Source: Aureimonas flava
Lineage (GTDB): Bacteria > Pseudomonadota > Alphaproteobacteria > Rhizobiales > Rhizobiaceae
NCBI RefSeq assembly: GCF_003583935.1
Contig: NZ_QYRN01000003.1
Location: forward strand, 364,309-428,308
Length of the DNA stretch: 64,000 nucleotides
Reading direction: 5' to 3'
In this document: positions 35,650 to 43,777 of the stretch, one piece after another
Position numbering within the stretch: position 1 is the stretch's first letter
Layout of the letters: the number at the start of each line of letters is the position of its first letter
Translations under genes and position numbers: made by a program
Notes under the pieces: generated by a model
The model's input: the letters and a program-made list of their open reading frames with translations, nothing else
What the model was told of the DNA's origin: nothing
Databases searched by the model: none

Positions 35650-35655
35650 GACGGG

Positions 35656-35683
35656 GGGCGCGGCACAGGCCGCGCCCTTTTTT
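35656..35683 (+). terminator. Intrinsic terminator
   Basis: Perfect 9-bp stem GGGCGCGGC (35656-35664) and GCCGCGCCC (35669-35677), with loop ACAG and six T residues (35678-35683). It ends the 35061-35649 transcription unit and faces the convergent lipid-kinase gene. Confidence 0.92.
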
Positions 35684-35695
35684 CGTTGCGGGCGC

Positions 35696-36604
35696 CTAGA
35701 ACGAGGCTTCGTCCGGGACCAGCACCTTCAAGCCGCGCGGATGGATGCGCACTTCCGACCGCCTGTCGAGGCTGCGCAATTCGCCGTCCATCACCGCGCG
35801 GTTGCGGCTTTTCGATCGCCGATGCTCGATCACCAGTTCGTCGGCAGTCAGCACGGTGAGGTTGCCCTTGTCCTTCCAGGCTCCCCGCATCATGTCGATC
35901 GTCAGCTTCAGAACCGCCACGCGGCTGTTCGCGTGCATGATGTAGATGCCGAGCTTTCCGCCGCGCGGGTCGTCGGCATAGGGCAGATGCCCGTCGCCGT
36001 AGATGTTGTTGGAGATGGCGACCGCCGGCGTGCGGATCACCTGCGTCCGGCCGTCGATCTCGATGCGCAGGGCGACGGTCGGCAGCGAGCTCGCCGCCGT
36101 GACCACTGCGCGCACGCTCGCCCACATCTTGCCGAAGCGGGAGCGGTAGTCGAGCTTTTCGCGCGTGCGCACCATGCGGGCGTGCATGCCGACCGCGAAC
36201 TGATGCACGAAATAGCGCCCGTTGACGCTGGCGATGTCGACCTCGACCACCCGGCCGTTGGCCAGCGCCTTCACTGCCGGGTCGAGCCCCATCGGAATCT
36301 GGAGCGACCGGGCGAAGAGGTTCATGGTGCCGGCCGGCAGGATGGCGAGCGCGATCGGCGAGCCCGCGACCGCCGCCGCGGCCGATGACACGGTGCCGTC
36401 GCCGCCGCCCACCAGCAGCACGTCGAGATCCTTGCGCCCCGCCTGCGCGTCGATCCGGTCGCCGATCTCGGGCCCCTCGACGAGTTCGACCTCGATTTCG
36501 TGCCCGTGGAGCTGGAACTCGCCGCGGATCGCCGAACTCAGGAGATCGAGGTCGGTGGTGCGCAGGGTGCCGCCGTGCCGGTTGAGGATGGCGTGGACTC
36601 TCAT
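35696..36604 (-). CDS. Diacylglycerol kinase-family (YegS/DgkB-like) protein
   Basis: 302 residues. The nucleotide-binding motif GGGDGTVSSAA and the following ILPAGTMNLFARSL are the signatures of the DAGK catalytic domain. The C-terminal domain shows AVAISNNIYGDGHLPYADDP. These enzymes phosphorylate diacylglycerol or related lipids at the membrane. The ATG at 36604 directly precedes the first strand (MRVHAILNRHGG). Divergent from the DUF1328 gene. Actual lipid substrate unknown. Confidence 0.9.
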   Translation of the reverse strand: MRVHAILNRHGGTLRTTDLDLLSSAIRGEFQLHGHEIEVELVEGPEIGDRIDAQAGRKDLDVLLVGGGDGTVSSAAAAVAGSPIALAILPAGTMNLFARSLQIPMGLDPAVKALANGRVVEVDIASVNGRYFVHQFAVGMHARMVRTREKLDYRSRFGKMWASVRAVVTAASSLPTVALRIEIDGRTQVIRTPAVAISNNIYGDGHLPYADDPRGGKLGIYIMHANSRVAVLKLTIDMMRGAWKDKGNLTVLTADELVIEHRRSKSRNRAVMDGELRSLDRRSEVRIHPRGLKVLVPDEASF

Positions 36605-36693
36605 GAACGGCGCGCGGCTCCCTTGCGATGCGTCGCCAGCCATATGGAGCGGCACGGCGCGCCGAAAATGGCGGCGGCCGACACACGCCGCCC

Positions 36694-36718
36694 GGAACCC
36701 CGGCGGCGCCTCCCCGTT
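36694..36718 (+). promoter_or_regulatory. EcfG-type promoter of the DUF1328 gene
   Basis: GGAAC (36694-36698), exactly 16 nt, then CGTT (36715-36718): a full match to the alphaproteobacterial EcfG consensus. It is 39 nt ahead of the ATG of the DUF1328 gene, a suitable distance for a start site and short leader. Confidence 0.8.
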
Positions 36719-36757
36719 TCCGCACCATACCAAGTCTGGTTCGTGTGGAGTGTTTCA

Positions 36758-36922
36758 ATGATCGAATGGATCGTCATTCTTCTCGTGGTGGCGGCGATCG
36801 CCAGCCTTCTCGGGTTTCGGGGCGTCGCCGGTGCCTCGGCCGGCATCGCGAAGGTTCTGATCCTGATCGTGCTCGTGGGTTTTCTGCTTCTGCTTTTCTT
36901 CGGCGTCATCGCGTTCGCCTGA
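36758..36922 (+). CDS. DUF1328 (YtjA-type) small membrane protein
   Basis: 54 residues, almost entirely two hydrophobic helices (MIEWIVILLVVAAIASLLGF; VLILIVLVGFLLLLFFGVIA) around a G-V-A-G-A-S-A-G-I-A-K turn, the DUF1328 pattern. Family members are often induced by stress. The perfect EcfG promoter at 36694-36718 indicates that it belongs to the general stress regulon here. Inner membrane; molecular function unknown. Confidence 0.9.
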   Translation: MIEWIVILLVVAAIASLLGFRGVAGASAGIAKVLILIVLVGFLLLLFFGVIAFA

Positions 36923-36953
36923 GATCACGCTCGCGTTTCTTCGATCCACACCC

Positions 36954-36978
36954 GGAACCTTGGCAACGCCCGCAGGTT
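36954..36978 (+). promoter_or_regulatory. EcfG-type promoter of the PRC-barrel gene
   Basis: GGAAC (36954-36958), 16 nt, then GGTT (36975-36978); only the first base of the -10 differs from the CGTT consensus. It lies 73 nt before the PRC-barrel start and 31 nt after the DUF1328 stop. Confidence 0.6.
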
Positions 36979-37051
36979 GAACATCCATCATCTGATGCGC
37001 GTGGCGTCTCCGCATAGCCGCGCGCATCCATCGAAATCAGGGGAGATATCA

Positions 37052-38710
37052 ATGGTTCGCACACTCCTGGCCACCACGGCCATGGCCGCCGTTCTCGCGA
37101 CCGGCACCCTCGCTCAGACGACCACGACCACCACGCCGGGCGAGCAGCCCGCGATGGGTGCCGCGCCCGCCACGGGCACGATGGCGCCCACGACCGACAC
37201 GACCGGCGCCGCGCCGGGCAGCGACATGCAGGCCGATACGGCCGCCGCGCCCGCGACCGCGGACATCGCCTACATGCAGTCCCTCGGCGCCGACCAGCAC
37301 CTGGTCACCGACCTCGACGGCCAGACGGTCTACGCCTCCAACGCCGCCGATGCCGAGACGGCCGGCGAGATCGACAACTTCATCGTGAGCGCCGACGGGA
37401 CCGTCGTCGCCGCCGTGGTGGATACGGGCTCGTTCCTGGGCGACCAGTCCAAGACCGTCGCCGTCCCCTACGGCAAGATCGAGTGGACCACGGGCGAGAA
37501 CAACCAGCCCCGCGCCGTGCTGACGGCGACGCGCGAGGAGCTTGCCGCCGCCCCGGCCTTCGCCGTGAACGAGCAGGCCGCGGCGAACACCACGGCCGGC
37601 GGCACGGGCGCGATGGCGCCGGGCGCCAACGGCGGCATGGCCGCCAACACCACGGCGCCCGCCGGCTCGGGCACGATGGCCACGGACAACATGGCCTCGG
37701 GTAACATGGCGTCCGGCAACATGGGTACCGAAATGGCCGCTCCGGCCGCGACCACCGATATGGCGGCGAGCACCACGGCTCCGGCCGGCTCGGCGGCCTC
37801 CACCCCGGGCGCCTCGGGCGACTACGTCGCCACGCTCGCCAACGACCAGTTCCTGTCGGACGATATCGTGGGCGACAACGTCTATTCCGGTCCGGCCGAC
37901 GATGCCGACAACATCGGCAACATCAACGACCTGGTGATCTCCGCTAACGGGCAGGTCGAGGGCTTCGTCGTGGGTGTCGGCGGCTTCCTCGGCATCGGCG
38001 AGAAGAATGTCGGCGTTCCGTTCGACAACATCTCCATGAGCGCCAACGCGGACGGCGAGCCGCGTGCGGTGTTGGCCGCGACCAAGGAGCAGCTCTCGAA
38101 CGCACCGGCCTTCGAGGAGCGCGACCAGACCATGGCCGCCAACACCACGCCCGCAGCCGGCACCGGCGCGGACAACATGGGCGCCGCCGGCACCGCCACT
38201 ACTGGCATGGCGGCCGGCACGGCGGGAATGGCCGCGGGCACCACCGACATGGCGGCGAGCGGCACGGCCCCGGCGACCGGCGGCATGGCGGCCACGAGCG
38301 GCGAGTCCACGGCCTCGACGAGCGGCAACACTCCGGCTGCGAACGTCGGGACGCCTGTGACCGGCGCGGACCTCACCGCCGACAACCTGATCGGGACCTC
38401 GGTCTACGGCCCGGACAACCAGACCATCGGCTCGATCGGCGATATCGCGCTGACGCCCGAGGGTCAGGTGGATGCGGTGATCGTGGACGTCGGCGGCTTC
38501 CTTGGGATCGGCGCCAAGCCGGTCGCGGTGGCGATGGACAATCTCCAGTTCATGCGCGACTCCGGCGGTTCGCTGACGCTGACCACGCAGTTCACGCAGG
38601 ATCAGCTCCGCAACGCGCCCGAGTACAATCGCGACAGCTACGCGGAGAACCGCGACCAGATGCGCGTGAGCAACCCGGGCGACGTTCCGGCGGCCCCGGC
38701 CGCCCAGTAA
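37052..38710 (+). CDS. Secreted protein with three PRC-barrel domains
   Basis: 552 residues. A signal peptide (MVRTLLATTAMAAVLATGTL, cleavage after LAQ near 22) is followed by three PRC-barrel-like domains at about residues 74-170, 258-353 and 432-525. Shared elements are FLG and GEP/NQPRAVLTAT in the first two, and VGGFLGIG in the second and third, with ND or GD before a Val-Ile strand. They are separated by long low-complexity Ala/Thr/Gly/Met linkers of about 87 and 78 residues (for example NMASGNMASGNMG, and MAAGTAGMAAGTTDMAA). Likely periplasmic or cell-surface. Ligand unknown; EcfG control is likely. Confidence 0.85.
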   Translation: MVRTLLATTAMAAVLATGTLAQTTTTTTPGEQPAMGAAPATGTMAPTTDTTGAAPGSDMQADTAAAPATADIAYMQSLGADQHLVTDLDGQTVYASNAADAETAGEIDNFIVSADGTVVAAVVDTGSFLGDQSKTVAVPYGKIEWTTGENNQPRAVLTATREELAAAPAFAVNEQAAANTTAGGTGAMAPGANGGMAANTTAPAGSGTMATDNMASGNMASGNMGTEMAAPAATTDMAASTTAPAGSAASTPGASGDYVATLANDQFLSDDIVGDNVYSGPADDADNIGNINDLVISANGQVEGFVVGVGGFLGIGEKNVGVPFDNISMSANADGEPRAVLAATKEQLSNAPAFEERDQTMAANTTPAAGTGADNMGAAGTATTGMAAGTAGMAAGTTDMAASGTAPATGGMAATSGESTASTSGNTPAANVGTPVTGADLTADNLIGTSVYGPDNQTIGSIGDIALTPEGQVDAVIVDVGGFLGIGAKPVAVAMDNLQFMRDSGGSLTLTTQFTQDQLRNAPEYNRDSYAENRDQMRVSNPGDVPAAPAAQ

Positions 38711-38737
38711 GCGGCACCAGCCGACACCACCGCTTCG

Positions 38738-38766
38738 CGAAGGCCCGCCCCACCGGCGGGCCTTCG
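38738..38766 (+). terminator. Hairpin after the PRC-barrel gene
   Basis: Perfect 12-bp stem CGAAGGCCCGCC (38738-38749) and GGCGGGCCTTCG (38755-38766) 28 nt after the stop. The T tract is weak, so termination may be partial. The rest of the 275-bp spacer before the efflux genes shows nothing else I can support. Confidence 0.6.
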
Positions 38767-38985
38767 TGCGTGTCCAGTCACGATGTCGTTCTGTTTCCTT
38801 ACCAAAATTTATGGCGGTGCGCCGCGATCCATCGTCTATCATCCGAGGGGCTTGGAGCGACCGGGCGGATGACATCCGGCGGCACGGGCCGGCTTCGAGG
38901 ACGCGGAGCGCTCCCTGACGGGGAGCGAGCGGTCCCCCGGGGCAGCCGTTCGGGCACAGGGACTTCGCGCCATCCAAAGGGTCTC

Positions 38986-40254
38986 ATGGCTGCTCTTCGA
39001 CAGATCGCCGTCACACTTCTCCTGATCGCGGTCGCCGGCTGCGCCTGGCTGTATCTCTCCCCCGCCCCCGGCCGCTTCCTTCTGGCGGACGGCCGGCTTC
39101 CCGAGGCGCTGCATCCGCTGGTCTCCGCGCTGTCGCCCGCCGACAACGGGCCGAAGGTTGGTGCGACGCCGGCGGGCCGAGGCGGCGGCCGACAGACACC
39201 CCTCGTCGCCGTGTCCACCGCACGCCCGCTGGTGACCCGCGACCGGCTGCGCGCCATCGGCTCGGGCGAGGCGGTGCGCACCGTGGCGGTCCGCCCCGAC
39301 GCGTCCGGGATCGTGAAGTCCCTGTCCTTCCGATCGGGCGACGCCGTCGAGGCCGGCGCGACCCTCGCCCAGCTTCAGGACGACGCGGAGCGGATCGCGG
39401 TGGATCGCGCCCGCATCGCGCTCGCCACAGCCACGGACCAGTTGTCCCGTTACGAGACCCTGGCCGCCACCGGCTCCTCCATCACCTCCGTGCAGCTCGA
39501 GGAGGTGCGCCGGGCGCGCGATGCGGCGGCGCTGGACCTCCGGGCAGCGGAAGTCGCCCTCGCCAAACGCAGCATCACGGCTCCCATCGCCGGCCATGTC
39601 GGGCTGCTCGACCTCGAGATCGGAGCCCTGGTGGACAGCTCCACCCTGATCGCGACGGTGGACGACCGCTCCAAGCTGCGCATCCTGTTCGACGCGCCCG
39701 AGGCGTTCGCCACGCAGCTCGCGGTGGGATTGCCGATCACCGCCGTTCCGGCGACCCGTTCCGGCGAGACCTACCAGGGCGTCGTGACCGCGCTGGACAG
39801 CCGGCTCGACCAGGCAAGCCGCACCCTGCGCGCGGAGGCCACCATCGACAACGAAGGCGACCGGCTGCGCCCGGGCCTCTCCTTCTCGGTCGAGATCGGT
39901 TTCGAGGGCGAGAGCTTCGTGGCCGTGGATCCCCTCGCCGTCCAGTGGGAGCGCACCGGCCCCTTCGTCTGGGTCGTCGCGGACGACAGGACGAGCAAGG
40001 CGCCGATCGCCATCATCGAGCGCAACATCGATTCCGTCCTGGTCGCCTCGGATACGCTGAAGGCCGGCGACACGGTGGTGACCGAAGGCGTGCAGCTCCT
40101 GCGCGAGGGCGGCTCGGTCCGCGTCCGCGAGACCACTGGCGTCGACGCGGTGCCGGACGACGAGGGGCCGCCCACCGCGGAGTCCCCGCCCGCCGGGCGA
40201 CGGGCCGATGCCGGCACGCTTCTGGCGCCGCCGGCCGAGGCGGCCGCCCGATGA
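38986..40254 (+). CDS. RND efflux periplasmic adaptor (membrane fusion protein)
   Basis: 422 residues. The N-terminal hydrophobic stretch ends in a lipobox-like LIAVAGC (Cys19), so it may be lipid-anchored. The barrel-sandwich and hairpin domains appear as VRPDASGIVKSLSFRSGDAV, VEAGATLAQLQDDAERIAVD and ITAPIAGHVGLLDLEIGALV, the typical MFP signature. A C-terminal membrane-proximal domain follows, then a disordered Pro/Ala-rich tail. It pairs with the RND transporter, whose ATG overlaps its TGA in an ATGA. No outer-membrane channel gene is present in the window. Confidence 0.93.
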   Translation: MAALRQIAVTLLLIAVAGCAWLYLSPAPGRFLLADGRLPEALHPLVSALSPADNGPKVGATPAGRGGGRQTPLVAVSTARPLVTRDRLRAIGSGEAVRTVAVRPDASGIVKSLSFRSGDAVEAGATLAQLQDDAERIAVDRARIALATATDQLSRYETLAATGSSITSVQLEEVRRARDAAALDLRAAEVALAKRSITAPIAGHVGLLDLEIGALVDSSTLIATVDDRSKLRILFDAPEAFATQLAVGLPITAVPATRSGETYQGVVTALDSRLDQASRTLRAEATIDNEGDRLRPGLSFSVEIGFEGESFVAVDPLAVQWERTGPFVWVVADDRTSKAPIAIIERNIDSVLVASDTLKAGDTVVTEGVQLLREGGSVRVRETTGVDAVPDDEGPPTAESPPAGRRADAGTLLAPPAEAAAR

Positions 40255-43200
40255 GCGCGGGGGCGGGCCGGCCCGACGGGATGACGGCGCTCACCTCGCT
40301 GTTCATCCGGCGGCCGGTCTTCACGATCGTCGTGAACCTCCTCATCATCGTCGCCGGTCTCGCCGCCTTCAACGCGGTCGAGATCCGCGAGCTGCCCAAT
40401 GTCGACCGCCCGGTCATCACCGTCACCACCAACTTCCAGGGGGCGTCGGCCGAGGTGGTGGACCGGCAGCTCACCAGCACGATCGAGAGCGCGGTGGCGC
40501 GCGTGCCGGGCATCGCGTCGATCTCGTCCTCGTCGCGCTTCGGCCAGAGCCGCGTGACCGTCGAGTTCACCAGCTCCACCGACCTGAACGTCGCCGCCAG
40601 CGACGTGCGCGACGCCGTGGCCGGCATCGCCAACCAGCTCCCCGACGACGCCGACGAATCCCGCATCGTGAAGGCGGATGCCGACGCCGACCCGATCATG
40701 CGCCTCGCGGTCCTGTCCTCGACCCTGCCGATCGAGGACCTCACGACCCTGGTGGACGACCGCATCGCCGACCGCGTCGCGGCCGTCGAGGGCGTCGCCG
40801 ACGTCGACCTGTCCGGCGAGCGCGAGCGGCTGATCTATGTCGACGTGCGGCCCGACGAACTGGCGACCCGCGGCCTGACGCTCGCCGACGTGTCCGCGGC
40901 CCTCGGCAACGCCGCCTTCGACCAGCCGGCGGGCCAGCTCGAATCCCCGACCCAGAATCTCGTCGTGCGCGCCGACGCCGGCCTGTCGACCCCCGAGGCC
41001 TTCGGCGCCGTGTCGCTCGACGCGCACACGCGCCTGCGCGACGTCGCCTCCATTCGCTTCGGGCCGGACGAGGCCGCCTCCAAGACGCGCGTCAACGGCG
41101 AGACCGGCATCGGGCTTGGCGTGATCCGCCAGGCCGGATCCTCGACGCTGGCGATCTCGGAAGGCGTGCGCGCGGCCGTGGTGGAGCTCAACGCCTCGCT
41201 GCCGCCGGGCACGCGCGTCATCGTCACCTCGGACGAGGCGACCTTCATCAACGGCTCGATCCACGAGGTCGAGCTGACGCTGGCGCTCGCGGTCCTGATC
41301 GTGGTGGCGGTGATCTACGCCTTCCTGATGAACTTCCGCGCCACGCTGATCCCGACCCTCACCATCCCGATCGCCCTGATCGGCGTGGTGGCCGGCATCT
41401 ATCTCGTCGGCTTCTCGGTCAACATCATCACGCTCCTCGCCCTGGTGCTGGCGACCGGCATGGTGGTGGACGACGCCATCATCGTGCTCGAGAACATCAT
41501 CCGCTGGCGCAATCGCGGAATGTCGGTGCGCGCGGCCAGCGTGATCGGCACGCGCGAGGTGTTCTTCGCCGTGATCTCCACCACCGCGACGCTGGCGGCG
41601 GTGTTCATCCCGATCTCGTTCCTGCCGGGCGTCGCGGGCGGGCTGTTCCGCGAGTTCGGCTTCGTGCTGGCCATCTCCGTCACGCTGTCGGCCTTCATCG
41701 CGCTGACGCTGTGCCCGATGCTAGCCGCCCATCTCCTGGGCGAGGCGGCGGACGAGCGGCGGCCGGGGCCGATGAAGCGCGCGGCCGGACGCTTGGGCGG
41801 GGCGCTCGCCACCCTCTATGCCGCCTGCCTGCGCAAGGCCCTCGCCTATCCGCTGGCCGTGGTGGTGGTCTCGGCCATCTTCGCGGGCGCGGCGATCGTC
41901 ACCTTCCAGAACCTGCCGCAGCAGCTCACGCCGAACGAGGACCGCGGCAGCGTGCTGATGCGGATCTCCGCGCCCCAGAGCGCGAGCCTCGACTATACCG
42001 ACACGCAGATGCGGCGCGTGGAGGAGATCGTCCTGCCCTATGTCGAGAGCGGCGAGGCGACGGGCGTCTTCGCGCGCATCGGCACCGGCACCGGCAACAG
42101 CGCCTTCATGGTCCTCACCCTGGCGCCTTGGGGCGAGCGGGAGCGCACGCAGCAGGAGATCGCGGCCGAGCTCAACCGCGCCTTCGACGAGATTCCCGGG
42201 GTCCAGGCGCGCGCGATCCAGCCGAACTCGCTCGGCATCCGCGGCGGCGGGCGGGGCCTGCAATTCGCGCTGGCCGGGCCCACCTACCAGATGCTGTCGG
42301 ACGAGGCGACCTCGCTCGAGGAGGCGATGAACGCCGACGGGCGCTGGGGGCGCGTCCAGCTCGCCTTCGACACCACGCAGCCGCAGCTCTCCGTCGAGAT
42401 CGACCGCACGCGCGCGTCCGACCTCGGCATCGATATCGACGGCCTCGCCTCGGCCATCCAGGCGCTGCTCGACGGGCGCGAGATCGGCACGACCTATGTG
42501 GACGACCGCGCGGTGGACATCCACGTCGTCTCCACGTCCCAGCCGATCAACGACCCGGGCGACCTCGCCAACATCTTCATGAAGACCGGCGACGGGCGCT
42601 TCGTGCCCCTGTCCTCGATCGCCACGATCCGCGAGCAGGCGGTCGCCCCGACCCTGGCGCGCGAGGACCAGTCGCGCTCCGTCGCCCTGTCCGCCGATCT
42701 GCCCGACGACCTGTCGATCCGCGAGGCCTGGGACGAGGCGCAGGCCTTCGCCGCCGACCGGCTGCCCGACACCGTGCGCCTCGTGCCGCTCGCCGAGGCG
42801 GCGACGCTGGAGGAAACGTCGAGCGGCCTCACGATCGTCTTCGGCTTCGCCATCGTGGTCGTGTTCCTGGTGCTGGCGGCCCAGTTCGAGAGCTTTGTCT
42901 CGGCGATCATCATCATCGCCACCGTGCCCTTCGGCGTCGCCTGTGCGGTCTATGCCATGGAGTTCTTCGGCGAGACGCTAAACCTCTATTCGCAGATCGG
43001 GCTGGTGCTCCTGGTCGGCATCATGGCCAAGAACGGCATCCTGATCGTGGAGTTCGCCAACCAGCTTCGCGAGGAAGGGCGCGACGTGCGCACGGCGATC
43101 GAGGAAGCGGCGATCATCCGCCTTCGCCCGGTGATGATGACCATGATCGCGACGATCGTCGGCGGCGTGCCGCTCGTGTTCTCGGAAGGGGCGGGCGCCG

Positions 43201-43403
43201 AGGCGCGCGTCTCGCTCGGCTACGTCATCGTCGGCGGCCTGGGCCTCGCCACCATCGCGACGCTGTTCCTCACGCCCGTCGCCTACCTCGCGCTCGCCCG
43301 CTTCTCCAAGCCCCAGTCGGAGGGCGAGGAGCAGCTCCGGCGCGACCTCGCGGCGGCGGAGAGGCTCGGCAAGGGAGCCCCGGAAGCCGCCCCGGCGGAG
43401 TGA
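40251..43403 (+). CDS. HAE1/AcrB-type RND efflux transporter
   Basis: 1050 residues, the usual length. It has two sets of six membrane helices, and the first set starts LFIRRPVFTIVVNLLIIVAG. The proton-relay Asp pair is in VLATGMVVDDAIIVLENIIR, and the Lys partner in VGIMAKNGILIVEFANQLRE. Large periplasmic loops flank them. The protein exports small hydrophobic or amphiphilic compounds in exchange for protons together with the adaptor. Substrate cannot be predicted. It overlaps the adaptor gene by 4 bases. Confidence 0.94.
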   Translation: MSAGAGRPDGMTALTSLFIRRPVFTIVVNLLIIVAGLAAFNAVEIRELPNVDRPVITVTTNFQGASAEVVDRQLTSTIESAVARVPGIASISSSSRFGQSRVTVEFTSSTDLNVAASDVRDAVAGIANQLPDDADESRIVKADADADPIMRLAVLSSTLPIEDLTTLVDDRIADRVAAVEGVADVDLSGERERLIYVDVRPDELATRGLTLADVSAALGNAAFDQPAGQLESPTQNLVVRADAGLSTPEAFGAVSLDAHTRLRDVASIRFGPDEAASKTRVNGETGIGLGVIRQAGSSTLAISEGVRAAVVELNASLPPGTRVIVTSDEATFINGSIHEVELTLALAVLIVVAVIYAFLMNFRATLIPTLTIPIALIGVVAGIYLVGFSVNIITLLALVLATGMVVDDAIIVLENIIRWRNRGMSVRAASVIGTREVFFAVISTTATLAAVFIPISFLPGVAGGLFREFGFVLAISVTLSAFIALTLCPMLAAHLLGEAADERRPGPMKRAAGRLGGALATLYAACLRKALAYPLAVVVVSAIFAGAAIVTFQNLPQQLTPNEDRGSVLMRISAPQSASLDYTDTQMRRVEEIVLPYVESGEATGVFARIGTGTGNSAFMVLTLAPWGERERTQQEIAAELNRAFDEIPGVQARAIQPNSLGIRGGGRGLQFALAGPTYQMLSDEATSLEEAMNADGRWGRVQLAFDTTQPQLSVEIDRTRASDLGIDIDGLASAIQALLDGREIGTTYVDDRAVDIHVVSTSQPINDPGDLANIFMKTGDGRFVPLSSIATIREQAVAPTLAREDQSRSVALSADLPDDLSIREAWDEAQAFAADRLPDTVRLVPLAEAATLEETSSGLTIVFGFAIVVVFLVLAAQFESFVSAIIIIATVPFGVACAVYAMEFFGETLNLYSQIGLVLLVGIMAKNGILIVEFANQLREEGRDVRTAIEEAAIIRLRPVMMTMIATIVGGVPLVFSEGAGAEARVSLGYVIVGGLGLATIATLFLTPVAYLALARFSKPQSEGEEQLRRDLAAAERLGKGAPEAAPAE

Positions 43404-43532
43404 TCGGCTTGCGGGCGAGGACCCGTGGCATCCGTGGTCGGCCCGTCCTGCCGATAAGCTAGAGGCGCCTCTCCCACACGGCTCGGCCCCGGATCGGACG
43501 GGCCGAGGGATGATCGCGCTCGACATCGGACC

Positions 43533-43581
43533 GGAGGGTCGGGGGTAAGCTGGTTCGATCCCAGCCAAGCCCCCTCCACCA
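43533..43581 (+). other. Orphan tRNA/tmRNA 3'-end-like hairpin with CCA
   Basis: GGAGGG (43533-43538) pairs with CCCTCC (43572-43577), and ACCA follows. Inside, GCTGG (43549-43553), the loop TTCGATC (43554-43560) and CCAGC (43561-43565) form a perfect T-arm. This imitates an acceptor stem plus T-arm, but there is no room for D and anticodon arms. An alternative pairing of the G run at 43541-43545 with the C run at 43570-43574 is also possible. It may be the remnant of a tRNA or tmRNA gene (for example an attachment-site copy), or a piece of a permuted tmRNA. I found no tag-coding segment nearby. Confidence 0.4.
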
Positions 43582-43757
43582 AACCGACAGGCGCCGATGC
43601 CATGCCGGAGCTTCGGTCGGTGACGCGGGTACGTGAGCGCAGTCCTCGAACGTCTTCGGCGGAACGTGCTTCATCTCGTGGCTCTCGAACGTTTCGGGAT
43701 CGAGGAAAGACTGGCGCGTTCCGTCTTGTCGATCCAATCGAAGCTCTGCCATGATGC

Positions 43758-43772
43758 ATAAGGAGACCTTAT
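43758..43772. promoter_or_regulatory. Inverted repeat at the LysR gene start
   Basis: ATAAGG (43758-43763), AGA, CCTTAT (43767-43772), a perfect 6-bp inverted repeat 5 nt before the chosen LysR ATG, within AT-richer DNA. It could be an autoregulatory operator. Its first half also supplies the AAGGAG ribosome-binding sequence. Confidence 0.35.
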
Positions 43773-43777
43773 ACGTC

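Larger units (their letters stand above)
43404..43777 (+). other. 374-bp spacer with palindromes and an orphan tRNA-like element
   Basis: No convincing protein gene in this stretch. It contains a 12-bp palindrome AGAGGCGCCTCT (43461-43472), a hairpin CTCGGCCC/GGGCCGAG (43482-43489 and 43500-43507) that may end the RND operon although no T run follows, the CCA-ending hairpin at 43533-43581, and an inverted repeat at the LysR start. Open frames crossing it on both strands have no family resemblance and run through these hairpins. Confidence 0.6.

Noticed and set aside
37588..37800. A nucleotide tandem repeat in the PRC-barrel gene linkers.
   Set aside because: The repetition is at the level of residue composition (Ala, Thr, Gly, Met) with irregular unit length, so it is described within the protein and not as a DNA repeat.
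43461..43472. 12-bp palindrome AGAGGCGCCTCT as an operator or insertion target.
   Set aside because: A single palindrome in GC-rich spacer DNA with no neighbouring promoter signal is not enough evidence.
43459..43752. A 97-codon minus-strand ORF (MAELRLDRQDGTRQ...) divergent from the LysR gene.
   Set aside because: It runs through three hairpins and the CCA-ending element, has no family resemblance, and its C-terminal half is Arg/Pro-rich like spurious GC-rich frames.
43583..43777. Coding half of a permuted two-piece tmRNA downstream of the CCA hairpin.
   Set aside because: No G-rich 5' acceptor strand and no alphaproteobacterial tag sequence (ANDN-type) could be found before the LysR gene.
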